From contig NZ_CP182947.1 of NCBI RefSeq assembly GCF_048320135.1, positions 310,001 through 374,000 on the forward strand: a DNA stretch of 64,000 nucleotides. The letters are read 5' to 3'. This document shows, piece after piece, positions 35,801-41,718 of the stretch. The DNA is from Ideonella_A sakaiensis_A. Lineage in GTDB: Bacteria; Pseudomonadota; Gammaproteobacteria; Burkholderiales; Burkholderiaceae_C. The stretch's first letter is position 1. Each line of letters opens with the position of its first letter. The position numbers were made by a program, and so were the translations under genes. The notes beneath the pieces were generated by a model that had not been told where the DNA came from, searched no databases, and saw only the letters and a program-made list of their open reading frames with translations.

Positions 35801-37431
35801 GTGACCTGCTCGAGCGTCAGGCTGCCGAGGTTGTGGATGCCGGCACCACTGCTTGCTGCGTTGCCGCTGACGACGACATTCGACAAGCTGACATCGGCGC
35901 TCGCACGGACAAGGATGCCACCGCCGTCGGTGACGCCGGCCCCGCCGGTGATCGTCAGGTCCTGGAAGCGAACGCTGCCGCTGTGCACGTCGAAGACGCG
36001 ATCATTGCCGAGCAGAGCGGCATTGACGGTGGTCGTTGCCGCGCCGGCGCCAACGAAGGTCACGCTGTCGGTGATGTCGAGGTCGCCAAAGGCATTCAGA
36101 TCCTCGGGCAGGCCGACCGATGTCAGATCATGGCTGCCGGCCAGCAGCGTGATCGTGTCGAGGCCCGGATTCGCATTGGCCGAATTGATTGCCGCGCGCA
36201 GCGAACCCGGCAAACCGTCGGCAATCGACGGATCGGCGTTGTAGTTGGCGAGTAGCCCGGTCCATTGCAGCCGCGCAACCGCGCTCGGTGCAAGCGCAGC
36301 TTCGATCTGGCCGGCCTGGTATTCGAGCACCCAGTTGCCGCCACCGGCGCTGTGGCCGGTCAGGTCGGCACTCGCCGCCACGTCGGCTCCGGTCAGTTCG
36401 GCAATCTGCCGCAGCAGCGCCTGCCCGTCGTCGCTGCCGGCGACGTCGCAGCCGTAGAACAGCAGGTCGGCATCGTCGGTCAGCGCGGTTCGCCAGCCTT
36501 TGAATGCCTCGGCGCGCTCGACGAGCGCCGCCGAATCAAGCCGCACCTTGCCGATCTGCAGGGCCTGATCCGAACCGTGGCTCAACACATGCACCGCGGT
36601 GATGCCGCTGCGACCGGCCAGCACCTCGTCGATCCGGGCCAGACCGTCCTCGTCCGCAGCGATGCGGATCACCTCGACCGGCCGCCCTGCTGCACGTTGC
36701 GCCAGCAAGTCGCCGATCAGCAGCTCGGCATCCGGAATCGACAGGTCGATGAAGACCAGTTCGCTGACCGTTGGCAGCATGGCCGTGGCGGGCGGCGCAG
36801 CGGCATTGGCCGGCTGCCAGTGGACGGTCGCCCCGGTCAGTGCCTGCAATTCGAGCCCGAGCGCGCGCGCCGCGGCGCCGCCGCCGTGCAGGTCGATCGA
36901 GGCGGCCGTCGCCAGCGCGTCGCCCCATCCGGCGGTGGCGGCCGCACGCGCGAGCAGCTGCGTGCTGTCGACGACTCCGGCACCGAGAACAGGCTGACCT
37001 TCGTCTTCGGCAAACACGATATGCAAACCGCCAAGGCCGCTGCGCTGCTGCAGCTCCGCATCGATGCGTGCGAAGGCATCTTCAGCGGGACCGATGACGA
37101 CCACATCGATCCTGCGATCGGCAGCGGCGATGTCGGCCAGCAGTCGATGATGCGTGGCCCGTGCGTCGACGACGAACAGTTGATGCGTCGCTTCGACGGC
37201 CGCCGCGTCCGCAACGAGTTGCAGATGGTTCTCGACGCCCGGCGTCGGCAGCAGCCCGAGCGGCGCGAGATCGGCCGAGTGCAGCACCCGCTCTTCCATC
37301 GCTTCGACGATCGGCCGACGGGCCAATCTCGTTCGGGCGGCCGAAACGCCCTTCCCCGCGTTCGTCCGCGCGTTTCCGGCACAACGGCCGGACAGTTTGG
37401 AAACGCGGAAAAAGGAGGAGGGAAAAGACAT
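23887..37431 (-). CDS. Giant DUF4347/beta-helix/cadherin/VCBS-repeat surface protein
   Basis: 4514 residues. The N-terminus carries the MEERVLHSADL motif (45-55) typical of LEPRxLxSAD-type giant exoproteins. Two DUF4347 units follow: a degenerate one (about 84-200) and a canonical one (about 205-375, with AVHVLSHGSDQALQIG and LLFYGCDVAGSDDG). Next are a Gly/Asn/Ser-rich parallel beta-helix (about 395-790), cadherin-like domains (about 795-995 and 1290-1500) around an unassigned 280-residue block, and 22 VCBS-type repeats of about 122 residues (about 1510-4197). The C-terminus has a cadherin-like unit, a coiled region, a hydrophobic segment near 4420-4455 and an acidic DDDDDED stretch. No RTX nonapeptides are visible. 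Probable role is adhesion or biofilm matrix; the secretion route is unknown. Confidence 0.9.
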   Translation of the reverse strand: MSFPSSFFRVSKLSGRCAGNARTNAGKGVSAARTRLARRPIVEAMEERVLHSADLAPLGLLPTPGVENHLQLVADAAAVEATHQLFVVDARATHHRLLADIAAADRRIDVVVIGPAEDAFARIDAELQQRSGLGGLHIVFAEDEGQPVLGAGVVDSTQLLARAAATAGWGDALATAASIDLHGGGAAARALGLELQALTGATVHWQPANAAAPPATAMLPTVSELVFIDLSIPDAELLIGDLLAQRAAGRPVEVIRIAADEDGLARIDEVLAGRSGITAVHVLSHGSDQALQIGKVRLDSAALVERAEAFKGWRTALTDDADLLFYGCDVAGSDDGQALLRQIAELTGADVAASADLTGHSAGGGNWVLEYQAGQIEAALAPSAVARLQWTGLLANYNADPSIADGLPGSLRAAINSANANPGLDTITLLAGSHDLTSVGLPEDLNAFGDLDITDSVTFVGAGAATTTVNAALLGNDRVFDVHSGSVRFQDLTITGGAGVTDGGGILVRASADVSLSNVVVSGNAASSGAGIHNLGSLTLEQVTLSDNTASGDGGGLRNAGSATLTDVWIKSNSASSGGGIYSQGSGSLSISKSTLSQNSASLDGGGLYASGGSLSIVNSTIASNTAAASGGGLYLASAGYSIANSTIAYNSAASGGGLFSNGVTVSIKSTILAANTGGNSNAAQLSQGYNLDTDNTAGLNLATDVHPASAGLVPAGSLAANGGYAPTLALVTGSAAINAGDPAAPALDQRGVGRYLAPDIGAYEQPNTAPTIGSIANQVTAEDTALGPIAFTVGDGESPAGLLNVLAVSSNLALLSSAGIVLGGSGSNRTLTLSPVANANGVVTVTVSVSDGELVTQTAFNLTITAVNDAPVITSNGGGASAALSVPENSTAVTTVVASDVDGDTPLYTISGGADAALFNINSSTGVLTFKVAPNWEAPSDAGADNVYNVTVRATDPFGAFASQALAITVTDVYGVPGQPSGVVWFSTTDSGSATGISFTSREVLQFGTADDHFDINGGATAGTLSKLPGFVAPEKIRGLHYVETTLTLGDGGSNNQFTLNPGDLLIAFHNDDVDLNGGDGNPYNDFRADEEDIVVFRPHVAGNYASGSWSMLLQDGVHRSGSDREVHAFTLVETDTMVGGTLLTAGTLLVAHEGGSEDSNIYTVRIRSTGLGSLTKTDDRQLLLLGSSLGISAKIEGLHLLTHPTAFNDTLLAKGTLLLGIDSSNTVAGTPITNLDIVALTVSKTQQDPVPGSVATSALLFDGSDIGLTSAVPRNFGGFTVSTTTAPTNTPPRITTAPLPVINENTSFVTNLAATDPEGGAISYSIAGGADRSLFSINGGNQLVFNAAPDFETPLDATTNNYYYVQVRATDGAGAAAEQLFVVRVVNVNEAPVANPDTGTATQDATRSVGAGTGVLANDSDVDAGDSKVVSAVAFGGTPGVVNSPLTGIYGTLTLKTDGSYTYLPSTAAAKALAKSQTAVETFSYTVRDAGGLTSSSTLTFTITGINDPVTTPVANLTTSVVESTTPPVGSLSNGNTISFADVDLNDVHTVSPTGVPSGSTLGSVTAVKNSDTTGTGTGGLLTWTYSVAASAVEYLAAGQTKNESFTLSIDDGNGSLITRIVTATITGTNDPVVITAETLTGSITEAVTPVGNLSTSAAIFFSDVDLTDVHLVSATGTPVGSVLGSLTAVKNSDTTGTGTGGKLTWTYTVAASALEYLAAGQTRVDSFTISINDQKGSLVTRQIDVTLTGSNDAIVINTQKLTGAVTELLTPSGNLVDTGAITFSDVDLNDVHTVTPTGTPVGSVLGSLTAVKNADTTGSGTGGQLTWTYTVAASAVEYLAAGQTKVESFDINIDDGNGSVLVRRIDVTITGSNDAPLITAEQLSGAVVELVTPVGSLSDSGAIEFSDVDLNDVHLVSPNGTPIGSVLGSLTAVKNSDTTGTGTGGRLTWTYTVAASAVEYLAAGQTRVDSFEITLNDQKGGLLTRRIDVTITGSNDDIVITAEQLTGAITEAVTPVGNLTDSGTIRFTDRDFNDVHVVSPTGAAIGSVLGSLTAVKNSDTTGTGLGGQLTWTYSVAASAVEYLAAGQTKVESFTISIDDQNGHIVTRQIDVTITGSNDAPVITAEQLSGAVAELVTPVGVLSDSGAIEFSDVDLNDVHLVSPNGTPIGSVLGSLTAVKNSDTTGSGTGGRLTWTYTVAASAVEYLAAGQTRVESFDVTLNDQNGGLLTKRIDVTITGSNDDIVITPEQLTGAITEAVTPVGNLTDSGTIRFTDRDFNDVHIVSPVGTPIGSVLGSLTAVKNADTTGTGAGGQLTWTYAVAASAVEYLAAGETKVERFTISIDDQNGHTVTRQIDVTITGSNDAPVITAEQLSGAVTELVTPVGNLSDSGVIEFIDVDLSDVHLVSPNGAPVGSVLGSLVAVKNSDTTGSGGGGRLSWTYTVAASAVEYLAAGQTRIESFDITLNDQNGGLLTKRIDVTITGSNDAIVITAEQLTGAITEAVTPLGNLTDSGTISFTDRDFNDVHIVSPVGTPVGTVLGSLTAVKNTDTTGTGIGGQLTWTYTVAATAVEYLAVGETRVESFTISIDDRNGHIVTRQIDVTITGTNDAIVISSEQLGGNVVESIAPAGNLTDSGVIRFIDVDLTDSHLVSPTGTPTGPVLGSLGIVKDSDTTGSGTGGQLTWTYAVAASAVEYLAAGQTKVERFDISIDDGNGSVLIKRIDVTITGSNDAPVITAEQLHGAVAELVAPVGNLSDGGTIEFSDVDLNDVHLVSPNGAPVGSVLGSLIAVKNSDTTGSGGGGRLSWTYTVAASAVEYLAAGQARIESFDITLDDQNGGLLTKRIDVTITGSNDDIVITAEQLTGAVTEAVTPLGNLTDSGTISFTDKDFNDVHLVSAAGTPIGSVLGSLSGVKNADTTGTGTGGQLTWTYTVAAGAVEYLAAGETKLESFTISIDDQNGSVVTRQIDVTITGTNDAPVITAEQLSGAVTELVNPVGNLSDSGVIEFIDVDLSDVHLVSPIGAPVGSVLGSMTAVKNSDTTGTGAGGRLTWTYTVAASAVEYLAAGQTRIESFDITLNDQNGGLLTKRIDVAITGSNDEIVITAEQLTGAITEAVTPVGNLSDSGTISFNDRDFNDVHIVSPNGTPIGSVLGSLTAVKNADTTGTGTGGQLTWTYTVAATAVEYLAVGETRVESFTISIDDQNGHIVTRQIDVTITGTNDAIVISSEQLGGNVVESITPAGNLTDSGVIRFIDVDLTDSHLVSPTGTPTGPVLGSLSVVKDSDTTGSGTGGQLTWTYAVAASAVEYLAAGQTKVERFTISIDDGNGSLLVRQIDVTITGSNDAPVITAEQLSGAVAERVAPVGNLSDSGSIDFSDVDLNDAHLVSPNGAPVGSVLGSLTAVRNSDTNGTGTGGRLTWTYTVAASAVEYLAAGQTRIESFDITLDDQNGGLLTKRIDVTITGSNDAILITSEQLIGAITEAVTPVGNLTDSGTLDFTDRDFNDVHIVSPVGTPIGSVLGSLTAVKNADTTGTGAGGHLTWIYTVAGSAVEYLAAGETKLESFTISIDDQNGHTVTRQIDVTITGSNDAPVITAEQLGGAVTELVNPVGNLSDSGVIEFIDVDLSDVHLVSPNGVPVGSVLGSLTAVQNSDTTGSGGGGRLTWTYTVAASAVEYLAAGQTKVESFDITLDDQNGGLLTKRIDVTITGGNDAIVIAAEQLTGAITEAVTPVGTLSDSGTISFNDKDFNDVHLVSPVGIPVGSVLGSLTALKDVDTTGTGTGGQLTWTYTVAASAVEYLAVGETRVESFTISVDDQNGHIVTRQIDVTIAGTNDAIVIDSEQLNGAVFNYEEVIGDLRTDGVIVYQDADRNDVHLASGVGTPIGSALGRLTVSQRVDPDASGSGGHLVWNYSVPSDDVDYLAAGELRVESFLIELNDGNGSIATRRIDITISGPNAAPVITSQTLNGVIVASTAADTIQQTDGLIRFNDVNLSDVHVVSPSGAPVGEVLGRLGAELLSDTTGTGTGGVLRWSYSVDAAAIRYLAVGESRVEQFDITLDDGHGGLVSRRIEVLIHGSNDAPVIVDARLSGAVVESADPADLLGDSGHLVYADADLSDAPGIRFDVRPVDGVLGRLTVVRDPAAADFADRGRLLWNYQVDSAAVVYLAADETRVDAFDVTITDPHGANVTRRIEVTMHGINNAPVVASEPLDQALTNGEGFRFVVPLPTFADADTADRLQFTATLEDGTPLPEWLKFDSERLTFSGTPPGGMARILSVNVVARDSSGAAAIATFKMHIEPRVVLAVDEVPLAPAARPVPVETVAAKPLQALVETRLELVAPPVAAEPPVEAATNDGIGTSLVVSRPVVQAGRSGLGSVADQVLAQALNPEFGSVEMSALLSSLQGGELLRRFDELQQQIQSLANGHQTAIASSIAVTTGLSVGYVVWLVRGGLLLSSLLSSMPAWQMIDPLPVLSSGRGAAGGADDDDDEDVERMFAKDRRVGAPARHAAPEPVLGQPPRA
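24838..32905 (-). repeat. 22 tandem VCBS-type coding repeats of 366 bases
   Basis: Each unit encodes about 122 residues ending in an ITGSNDAP/I-like motif and containing a GSVLGSLTAVKN core and an ASAVEYLAAGQT core. The first and last three units are diverged and the central ones are very similar. Central units fall into three types by their opening (A: FTDRDFNDVH; B: FSDVDLNDVH or FIDVDLSDVH; C: FIDVDLTDSH). From unit 4 the order reads B A B A B A C B A B A C B A B A. The block C B A B A is therefore present twice in tandem (about 27770-29600 and 25940-27770) with a period of 1830 bases. Confidence 0.92.
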
Positions 37432-37602
37432 CGTCCGAGCCTAATCGGCGATGTCAGCGAATGATTGAGCCTTCAAAGTCGAAAATACCGGCCTTTATCG
37501 ATTCATTTTGCGTGGCCGGGTAATAGCAACTCGTATTGGCAATCCTTGCGGCAATATTTACCTGAAATATCGGTGGGATGTTTTGATCTGTCTTGGTGCC
37601 GA

Positions 37603-37630
37603 CCGGCCCGTGACATCCTTGACGGGCCGG
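37603..37630. terminator. Hairpin downstream of the small secreted-protein gene
   Basis: Perfect 9-base inverted repeat CCGGCCCGT / ACGGGCCGG with a 10-base loop, 25 bases beyond the stop of the leftward small gene. There is no T-tract. The remaining sequence between it and the giant gene (37432-37602) is noticeably AT-richer and presumably holds the giant gene's promoter, but no convincing -35/-10 pair was found. Confidence 0.4.
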
Positions 37631-37654
37631 CCCAAACGACAATTCAGCCGCGCT

Positions 37655-37975
37655 TCAGCCGCCGCCGAACAATTCACGGTTTTGCGCGCTGCCTTGACCG
37701 GCGGTGATCTGCGAACGGACCGTTTCGCGGCTGAATTCGCGCACCTGTTCGAAGGCGTCGGACTCGCTGCCGTTGCGACGGCTCAGGTGCGGGTTCTCGC
37801 GCTGCGCCTGTTGCAGTTCCTGCTGAACCTGCGCGCGTGACTTGACGCTGGCCGGCACCTCGAACTCGGTGGCCTCGATCGCCGATGCTGCGGCACTGCA
37901 GGCCATGATCGCGAGCACTGCGCCGAGGCGCGACAAGCGGCTGGAAAAATGCTGCGGATACTGATGGGTAGACAT
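37655..37975 (-). CDS. Small secreted DUF4148-like protein
   Basis: 106 residues from the ATG at 37975, which has an AGGAG ribosome site 8 bases upstream. A signal peptide spans about 1-32 (hydrophobic core LGAVLAIMACSAAASA). The mature part is short, charged and Gln/Glu/Arg-rich (SRAQVQQELQQAQRENPHLSRRNG), as in DUF4148-type periplasmic proteins of betaproteobacteria, and ends in GGG. No function is known. A frame extension to 38134 lacks a plausible start context. Confidence 0.7.
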   Translation of the reverse strand: MSTHQYPQHFSSRLSRLGAVLAIMACSAAASAIEATEFEVPASVKSRAQVQQELQQAQRENPHLSRRNGSESDAFEQVREFSRETVRSQITAGQGSAQNRELFGGG

Positions 37976-37998
37976 GACAAAGCTCCTGACTTGAGGGC

Positions 37999-38017
37999 GA
38001 TGGCGGAATGCCATCGA
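37999..38017 (-). promoter_or_regulatory. Stem-loop in the leader of the DUF4148-like gene
   Basis: Perfect 7-base inverted repeat CGATGGC / GCCATCG with a 5-base loop, 23 bases before the start codon. It could be an operator or a leader RNA hairpin. The rest of the 261-base divergent region up to zwf shows no further clear element. Confidence 0.35.
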
Positions 38018-38236
38018 CATGCGTAGTTTCCCTAGGATCTCGGCGACGCGAATCGCCCATCGGAGCCATCGCAGCAGTGCATGAAGGATCAATCGGGCAG
38101 TTTCCGATGACAGCTGCAACATATCGTCTTGCAAGCGTCACCGAGTGGACGCACAACCACAACGCCGCAGCGAAAAGATGGACAGCCGGGCTCGCCGCGG
38201 TTGATGATGAGCGCAGCGACATCCTCGGGAGTGCGA

Positions 38237-39703
38237 ATGCCAAGAGTCAATCCAGCCGGAGTCGGGCCGCGGTTTCCGCAGCTCGTCGTGCTGTTCGGCG
38301 CCACCGGTGACCTGGCACGGCGCAAATTGCTGCCGGGACTGTTCCACCTGGCCAGCGAAGGCTTCATTCCCGGCTGCCGGATCATCGGCGTCTCGCTCGA
38401 CGATATCGATCGCGACCGCTTCCGTGAACTCGCGCGCGCGGCGATCGACGAGTTTTTTACCCGCAAGACCAGTTCCAGCGATTGGCAGGCTTTTGCCGAA
38501 TCGCTCGACTATGTGCCGCTGTCGGCTGGCCCGGCCGCGCTGAAGGCGGCGGTCGACGCCGCCGAGAAAAGTTTCGGCCGCGAAAACCGGCGCCTGCACT
38601 ACCTGAGCGTGCCACCGAATGCCGCGTTGGCTGCAGTGCATCTGCTCGGCGAGGCCGGGCTGGTCGAGAACTCGCGGATCGTGATGGAAAAGCCGTTCGG
38701 CACCGATTTGGCAAGCGCGGTCAAATTGAATGCCGAACTGCACGAGGTCTTCGACGAACAGCAGATCTACCGCATCGACCACTTTCTCGGCAAGGAGCCG
38801 GCGCAGAACATCCTCGCCTTCCGTTTCGCAAACGGCCTGTTCGAGCCGATCTGGAACCGCAATTTCATCGACCACGTGCAGATCGACGTCCCGGAAACCC
38901 TCGGTCTCGGCTCGCGGTCGGCCTTCTACGAGGCCACCGGCGCATTTCGCGACATGGTCGTCACGCACCTGTTCCAGATCCTTGCCTTCATGGCAATGGA
39001 GCCGCCAACCTCGCTCGAGCCGGCGCCGATCAGCGAGGAGAAAAACAAGGTTTTCCGCAGCATGTTGCCGATTGCACCGGACGATGTCGTGCGCGGCCAG
39101 TACAGCGGTTACCGCGGCGAGCCCGGCGTATCGGCCGAGTCGGAAACCGAGACCTTCATCGCGCTGCGCTGCAATATCGACAACTGGCGCTGGGCCGGCG
39201 TGCCGTTCTACCTGCGCACCGGCAAGCGGATGGCCGAAGGCCAGCGCATCATCTCGATCGCGTTCCGCGAACCGCCAAAAAGCATGTTCCCGGCCAATTC
39301 GGGTTTCGGCGCGCAGGGCCCGGACCACCTGACCTTCGACCTTGCCGATGCCTCGAAGATGTCGTTGTCGTTCTACGGCAAACGCCCGGGGCCCGGGCTG
39401 CGGCTGGACAAGCTCAGCCTGCAGTTCGCGATGCACGATACCGGCATGATCGGCGACGTGCTCGAGGCCTACGAGCGGCTGATCCTCGATGCAATGCGCG
39501 GCGACCGCACCTTGTTCACGACCGCCGAAGGCATCGAGCGGCTGTGGCAATTGTCGACCGGGCTGCTCGAGGCGCCGCCACCGGTGCGGCTGTATGCACC
39601 CGGCTCATGGGGACCGAATGCCATCCACCAGCTGATTGCGCCGCGCGCCTGGCGGCTGCCGTTCGAGCGCGCCTGGCGCGATCCGAATGCGCAGGGTTAT
39701 TGA
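38237..39703 (+). CDS. zwf: Glucose-6-phosphate 1-dehydrogenase
   Basis: 488 residues from the ATG at 38237, which has a GGGAG ribosome site. The usual length is about 490; an extension to a TTG at 38129 is unconserved. The enzyme oxidises glucose-6-phosphate with NADP/NAD to 6-phosphogluconolactone. The coenzyme loop is FGATGDLARRKL near the N-terminus, the active-site signature is RIDHFLGKEPAQN, and EKPFGTDL and FYLRTGKRM are also present. No pgl, edd or gnd lies beside it, so it is a stand-alone zwf. Confidence 0.96.
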   Translation: MPRVNPAGVGPRFPQLVVLFGATGDLARRKLLPGLFHLASEGFIPGCRIIGVSLDDIDRDRFRELARAAIDEFFTRKTSSSDWQAFAESLDYVPLSAGPAALKAAVDAAEKSFGRENRRLHYLSVPPNAALAAVHLLGEAGLVENSRIVMEKPFGTDLASAVKLNAELHEVFDEQQIYRIDHFLGKEPAQNILAFRFANGLFEPIWNRNFIDHVQIDVPETLGLGSRSAFYEATGAFRDMVVTHLFQILAFMAMEPPTSLEPAPISEEKNKVFRSMLPIAPDDVVRGQYSGYRGEPGVSAESETETFIALRCNIDNWRWAGVPFYLRTGKRMAEGQRIISIAFREPPKSMFPANSGFGAQGPDHLTFDLADASKMSLSFYGKRPGPGLRLDKLSLQFAMHDTGMIGDVLEAYERLILDAMRGDRTLFTTAEGIERLWQLSTGLLEAPPPVRLYAPGSWGPNAIHQLIAPRAWRLPFERAWRDPNAQGY

Positions 39704-39712
39704 GCAGGCGGC

Positions 39713-40855
39713 TCAACCAGCAACAGCCGACGGCTGGCCGCCATCGCCCGCCTTCGCGCCACTGCCATCGGCATCGACCGGCCAGTCGCCCTGGACGTGC
39801 AGCGTGCGGGTCGGGAAGGCGATCTCGGCGCCATGTTTGGCAATGATCTCGCCGATCTTCAGCAGCACATCCTGCTTGACCTCGTGGAACTCGACCCAGA
39901 CGGTCGTCTTCGTGAAGGTATAGATCATCAGATCCAGCGACGAGGCACCGTATTCGTTGAAATTGACGATCAGCGTCATGTTCGAGTCGATCGCCTCGTG
40001 CTGCTGCAGCATCGTCTTGATGTCGGCGACGATGGCCTTCACCGCATCGAAATCGTCGTAACGCACGCCGATCGTCGTCTTGATCCGGCGGTGGCTCATC
40101 CGCGACGGATTCTCGACGAGGATGTTCGTGAAGACGGCATTCGGCACATAGATCGGGTTCTTGTTGAATGCGCGGATCCGGGTGTGGCGCCAACTGATGT
40201 GCTCGACCGTCCCTTCGAGTTCCTTGTCGGGCGAACGGATCCATTCACCGACGACAAATGGCCGGTCGAGGTAGATCGTCAGGCCGCCGAAAAAGTTGGC
40301 GAGGATGTCCTTGGCGGCAAAACCGACCGCGATGCCACCGACGCCACCGAGCGCCAGCAGGCCGGTGATCTGGAAACCGAGGGTCTGCGCGGCGATCAGC
40401 ACCGCGACGACCAGCGTGATCAGCCGCGCCAGCTTGCCCAGCGCATCGATCGTTGTCAGATCGATTTCTTCGCCGCGCGCGGCCCGGGCGGCAACGATGT
40501 TGGTGCCGACCTTGCCGATGAAGCGCCACAGAAACCAGGCAACGCAGATGATCAGGCCGACATCGCGCACCGCCAGCGTCTCGTCGATGAACGAAACGTC
40601 GGACTGCAACTGCAGCACCCGAGCAACGAAGCCGAGCCCGACCAGCCAGATCGCGGTGACCAGCGGCCGGCTGGCGGTGTGCACCAGCGCATCGTCCCAG
40701 ACCGTCGCGGTCCGTTCGGTGATTCCGCCCGCGTGGCGCAGCATCACGCGGGCGATCTGGTTCGCAATCAGCGTGACAAGCGCGATCGCAACCACGCTCG
40801 CGACCCAGGGTTCAATGCCGACGTGTTCGCTGAGATAGACGCTGAGACGGTTCAT
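39713..40855 (-). CDS. MscS-family mechanosensitive ion channel
   Basis: 380 residues. Several N-terminal transmembrane segments (about 15-35, 60-85, 95-115, 135-160) precede the pore-lining TM3 and beta domain, seen in GGVGGIAVGFAAKDILANFFGGLTIYLDRPFVVGEWI. The C-terminal alpha/beta domain follows (TTIGVRYDDFDAVKAIV). It would release solutes on hypo-osmotic shock. Size and layout resemble the medium-length YnaI/YbdG-like members rather than the 286-residue MscS. It is convergent with zwf, whose stop is only 9 bases away. Confidence 0.92.
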   Translation of the reverse strand: MNRLSVYLSEHVGIEPWVASVVAIALVTLIANQIARVMLRHAGGITERTATVWDDALVHTASRPLVTAIWLVGLGFVARVLQLQSDVSFIDETLAVRDVGLIICVAWFLWRFIGKVGTNIVAARAARGEEIDLTTIDALGKLARLITLVVAVLIAAQTLGFQITGLLALGGVGGIAVGFAAKDILANFFGGLTIYLDRPFVVGEWIRSPDKELEGTVEHISWRHTRIRAFNKNPIYVPNAVFTNILVENPSRMSHRRIKTTIGVRYDDFDAVKAIVADIKTMLQQHEAIDSNMTLIVNFNEYGASSLDLMIYTFTKTTVWVEFHEVKQDVLLKIGEIIAKHGAEIAFPTRTLHVQGDWPVDADGSGAKAGDGGQPSAVAG

Positions 40856-40957
40856 TGCCGAACTGTAGTGGACAGCGTGCGGGGCGCCGGTTCAGCGCCG
40901 TGTCCACTGCTCGCACCGCTCGGTCGATGCCGATGCGGGGCCATACCGGATTGTCAT

Positions 40958-40981
40958 TTAATTCTCCATATGGTTAACTAA
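40958..40981. promoter_or_regulatory. 24-base imperfect palindrome before the tetR gene
   Basis: TTAATTCTCCAT / ATGGTTAACTAA form a 24-base inverted repeat with 9 of 12 matching positions. It contains the perfect CCATATGG core (40966-40973) and GTTAAC (40973-40978), and ends 6 bases before the TetR start codon. Size and position fit a TetR autoregulatory operator. Confidence 0.6.
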
Positions 40982-40987
40982 CTCACG

Positions 40988-41641
40988 ATGACCGATACCG
41001 AAGAATCTCGCGGAGACATTCCGAAGCAGCGAGATGCCGACCGCTCGCGCGAAGCCATCCTGGTTGCCGCGCGCGACGAATTCGCCGCCCACGGGCTCGG
41101 TGGCGCGCGCGTCGAGCGGATCGCCGAGCGCGCCGGACTCAACAAGCGGCTGATCTACTACTACTTCGAGAACAAGGACGCGTTGTTCCTGGCGGTGCTC
41201 GAGGACACCTACCTGAATATCCGCGAAGCCGAACGGGCCCTCCACCTGACCGACCTGACGCCGGCCGATGCGATCCGCCGACTGACCGAGTTCACCTGGC
41301 ACTACTACCTCGAACACCCGGAATTCCTGTCGCTGCTGAACAGCGAGAACCTGCACCGTGCCGGCCACCTGCACGATTCGTCGCGGGTGCGCGAACTGAA
41401 TTCGCCGCTGATCATCACGCTCGGCGAAATCCTCGAGCGCGGCCGCATCGACGGCAGCCTGCGCGGCGGCATCGACCCGATGCAGCTGTACATCTCGATT
41501 GCCGGGCTGTCGTACTTCTATCTGTCGAACCAGTACACGCTGTCTTCGATCTTCGGCCACGACCTGATGAAGCCGAAGGCATTGCAGCAACGGCTGTCGC
41601 ACATCTGCGATGTGATCCTCGGGTATGTACTGAGGGAATGA
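40988..41641 (+). CDS. TetR/AcrR-family transcriptional regulator
   Basis: 217 residues. The N-terminal helix-turn-helix (about 20-65) contains ARVERIAERAGLNKRLIYYYFENKDALF. The remaining all-helical domain would bind a ligand and dimerise. It heads the rightward tripartite-transporter/catabolic operon and is 77 bases from tctC, so it likely controls both itself and that operon. The ligand is unknown, possibly the transported substrate or an intermediate. Confidence 0.9.
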   Translation: MTDTEESRGDIPKQRDADRSREAILVAARDEFAAHGLGGARVERIAERAGLNKRLIYYYFENKDALFLAVLEDTYLNIREAERALHLTDLTPADAIRRLTEFTWHYYLEHPEFLSLLNSENLHRAGHLHDSSRVRELNSPLIITLGEILERGRIDGSLRGGIDPMQLYISIAGLSYFYLSNQYTLSSIFGHDLMKPKALQQRLSHICDVILGYVLRE

Positions 41642-41655
41642 GGGCGCCGACGCTG

Positions 41656-41701
41656 TTGACAGGCTGCGGGCCAGTCCGAACAATTCAACGTTCGGTGAAT
41701 T
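41656..41701 (+). promoter_or_regulatory. Predicted sigma-70 promoter and palindrome before tctC
   Basis: TTGACA at 41656-41661 is followed, after 17 bases, by AACAAT at 41679-41684. An inverted repeat AATTC / GAATT (41682-41701) overlaps the -10 region and could be a repressor site. Confidence 0.5.
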
Positions 41702-41718
41702 CAATCAGGAGACAGACG

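Noticed and set aside
25129..36255. Plus-strand open frame of about 3708 codons opposite the giant gene
   Set aside because: Its translation is an Asp/Arg/His-rich shadow repeating with the minus-strand units and has no domain. The minus strand encodes clear DUF4347, beta-helix, cadherin and VCBS domains.
37454..37642. Possible 62-codon minus-strand gene upstream of the giant gene
   Set aside because: No ribosome site, no family resemblance, and it covers the likely promoter and a hairpin.
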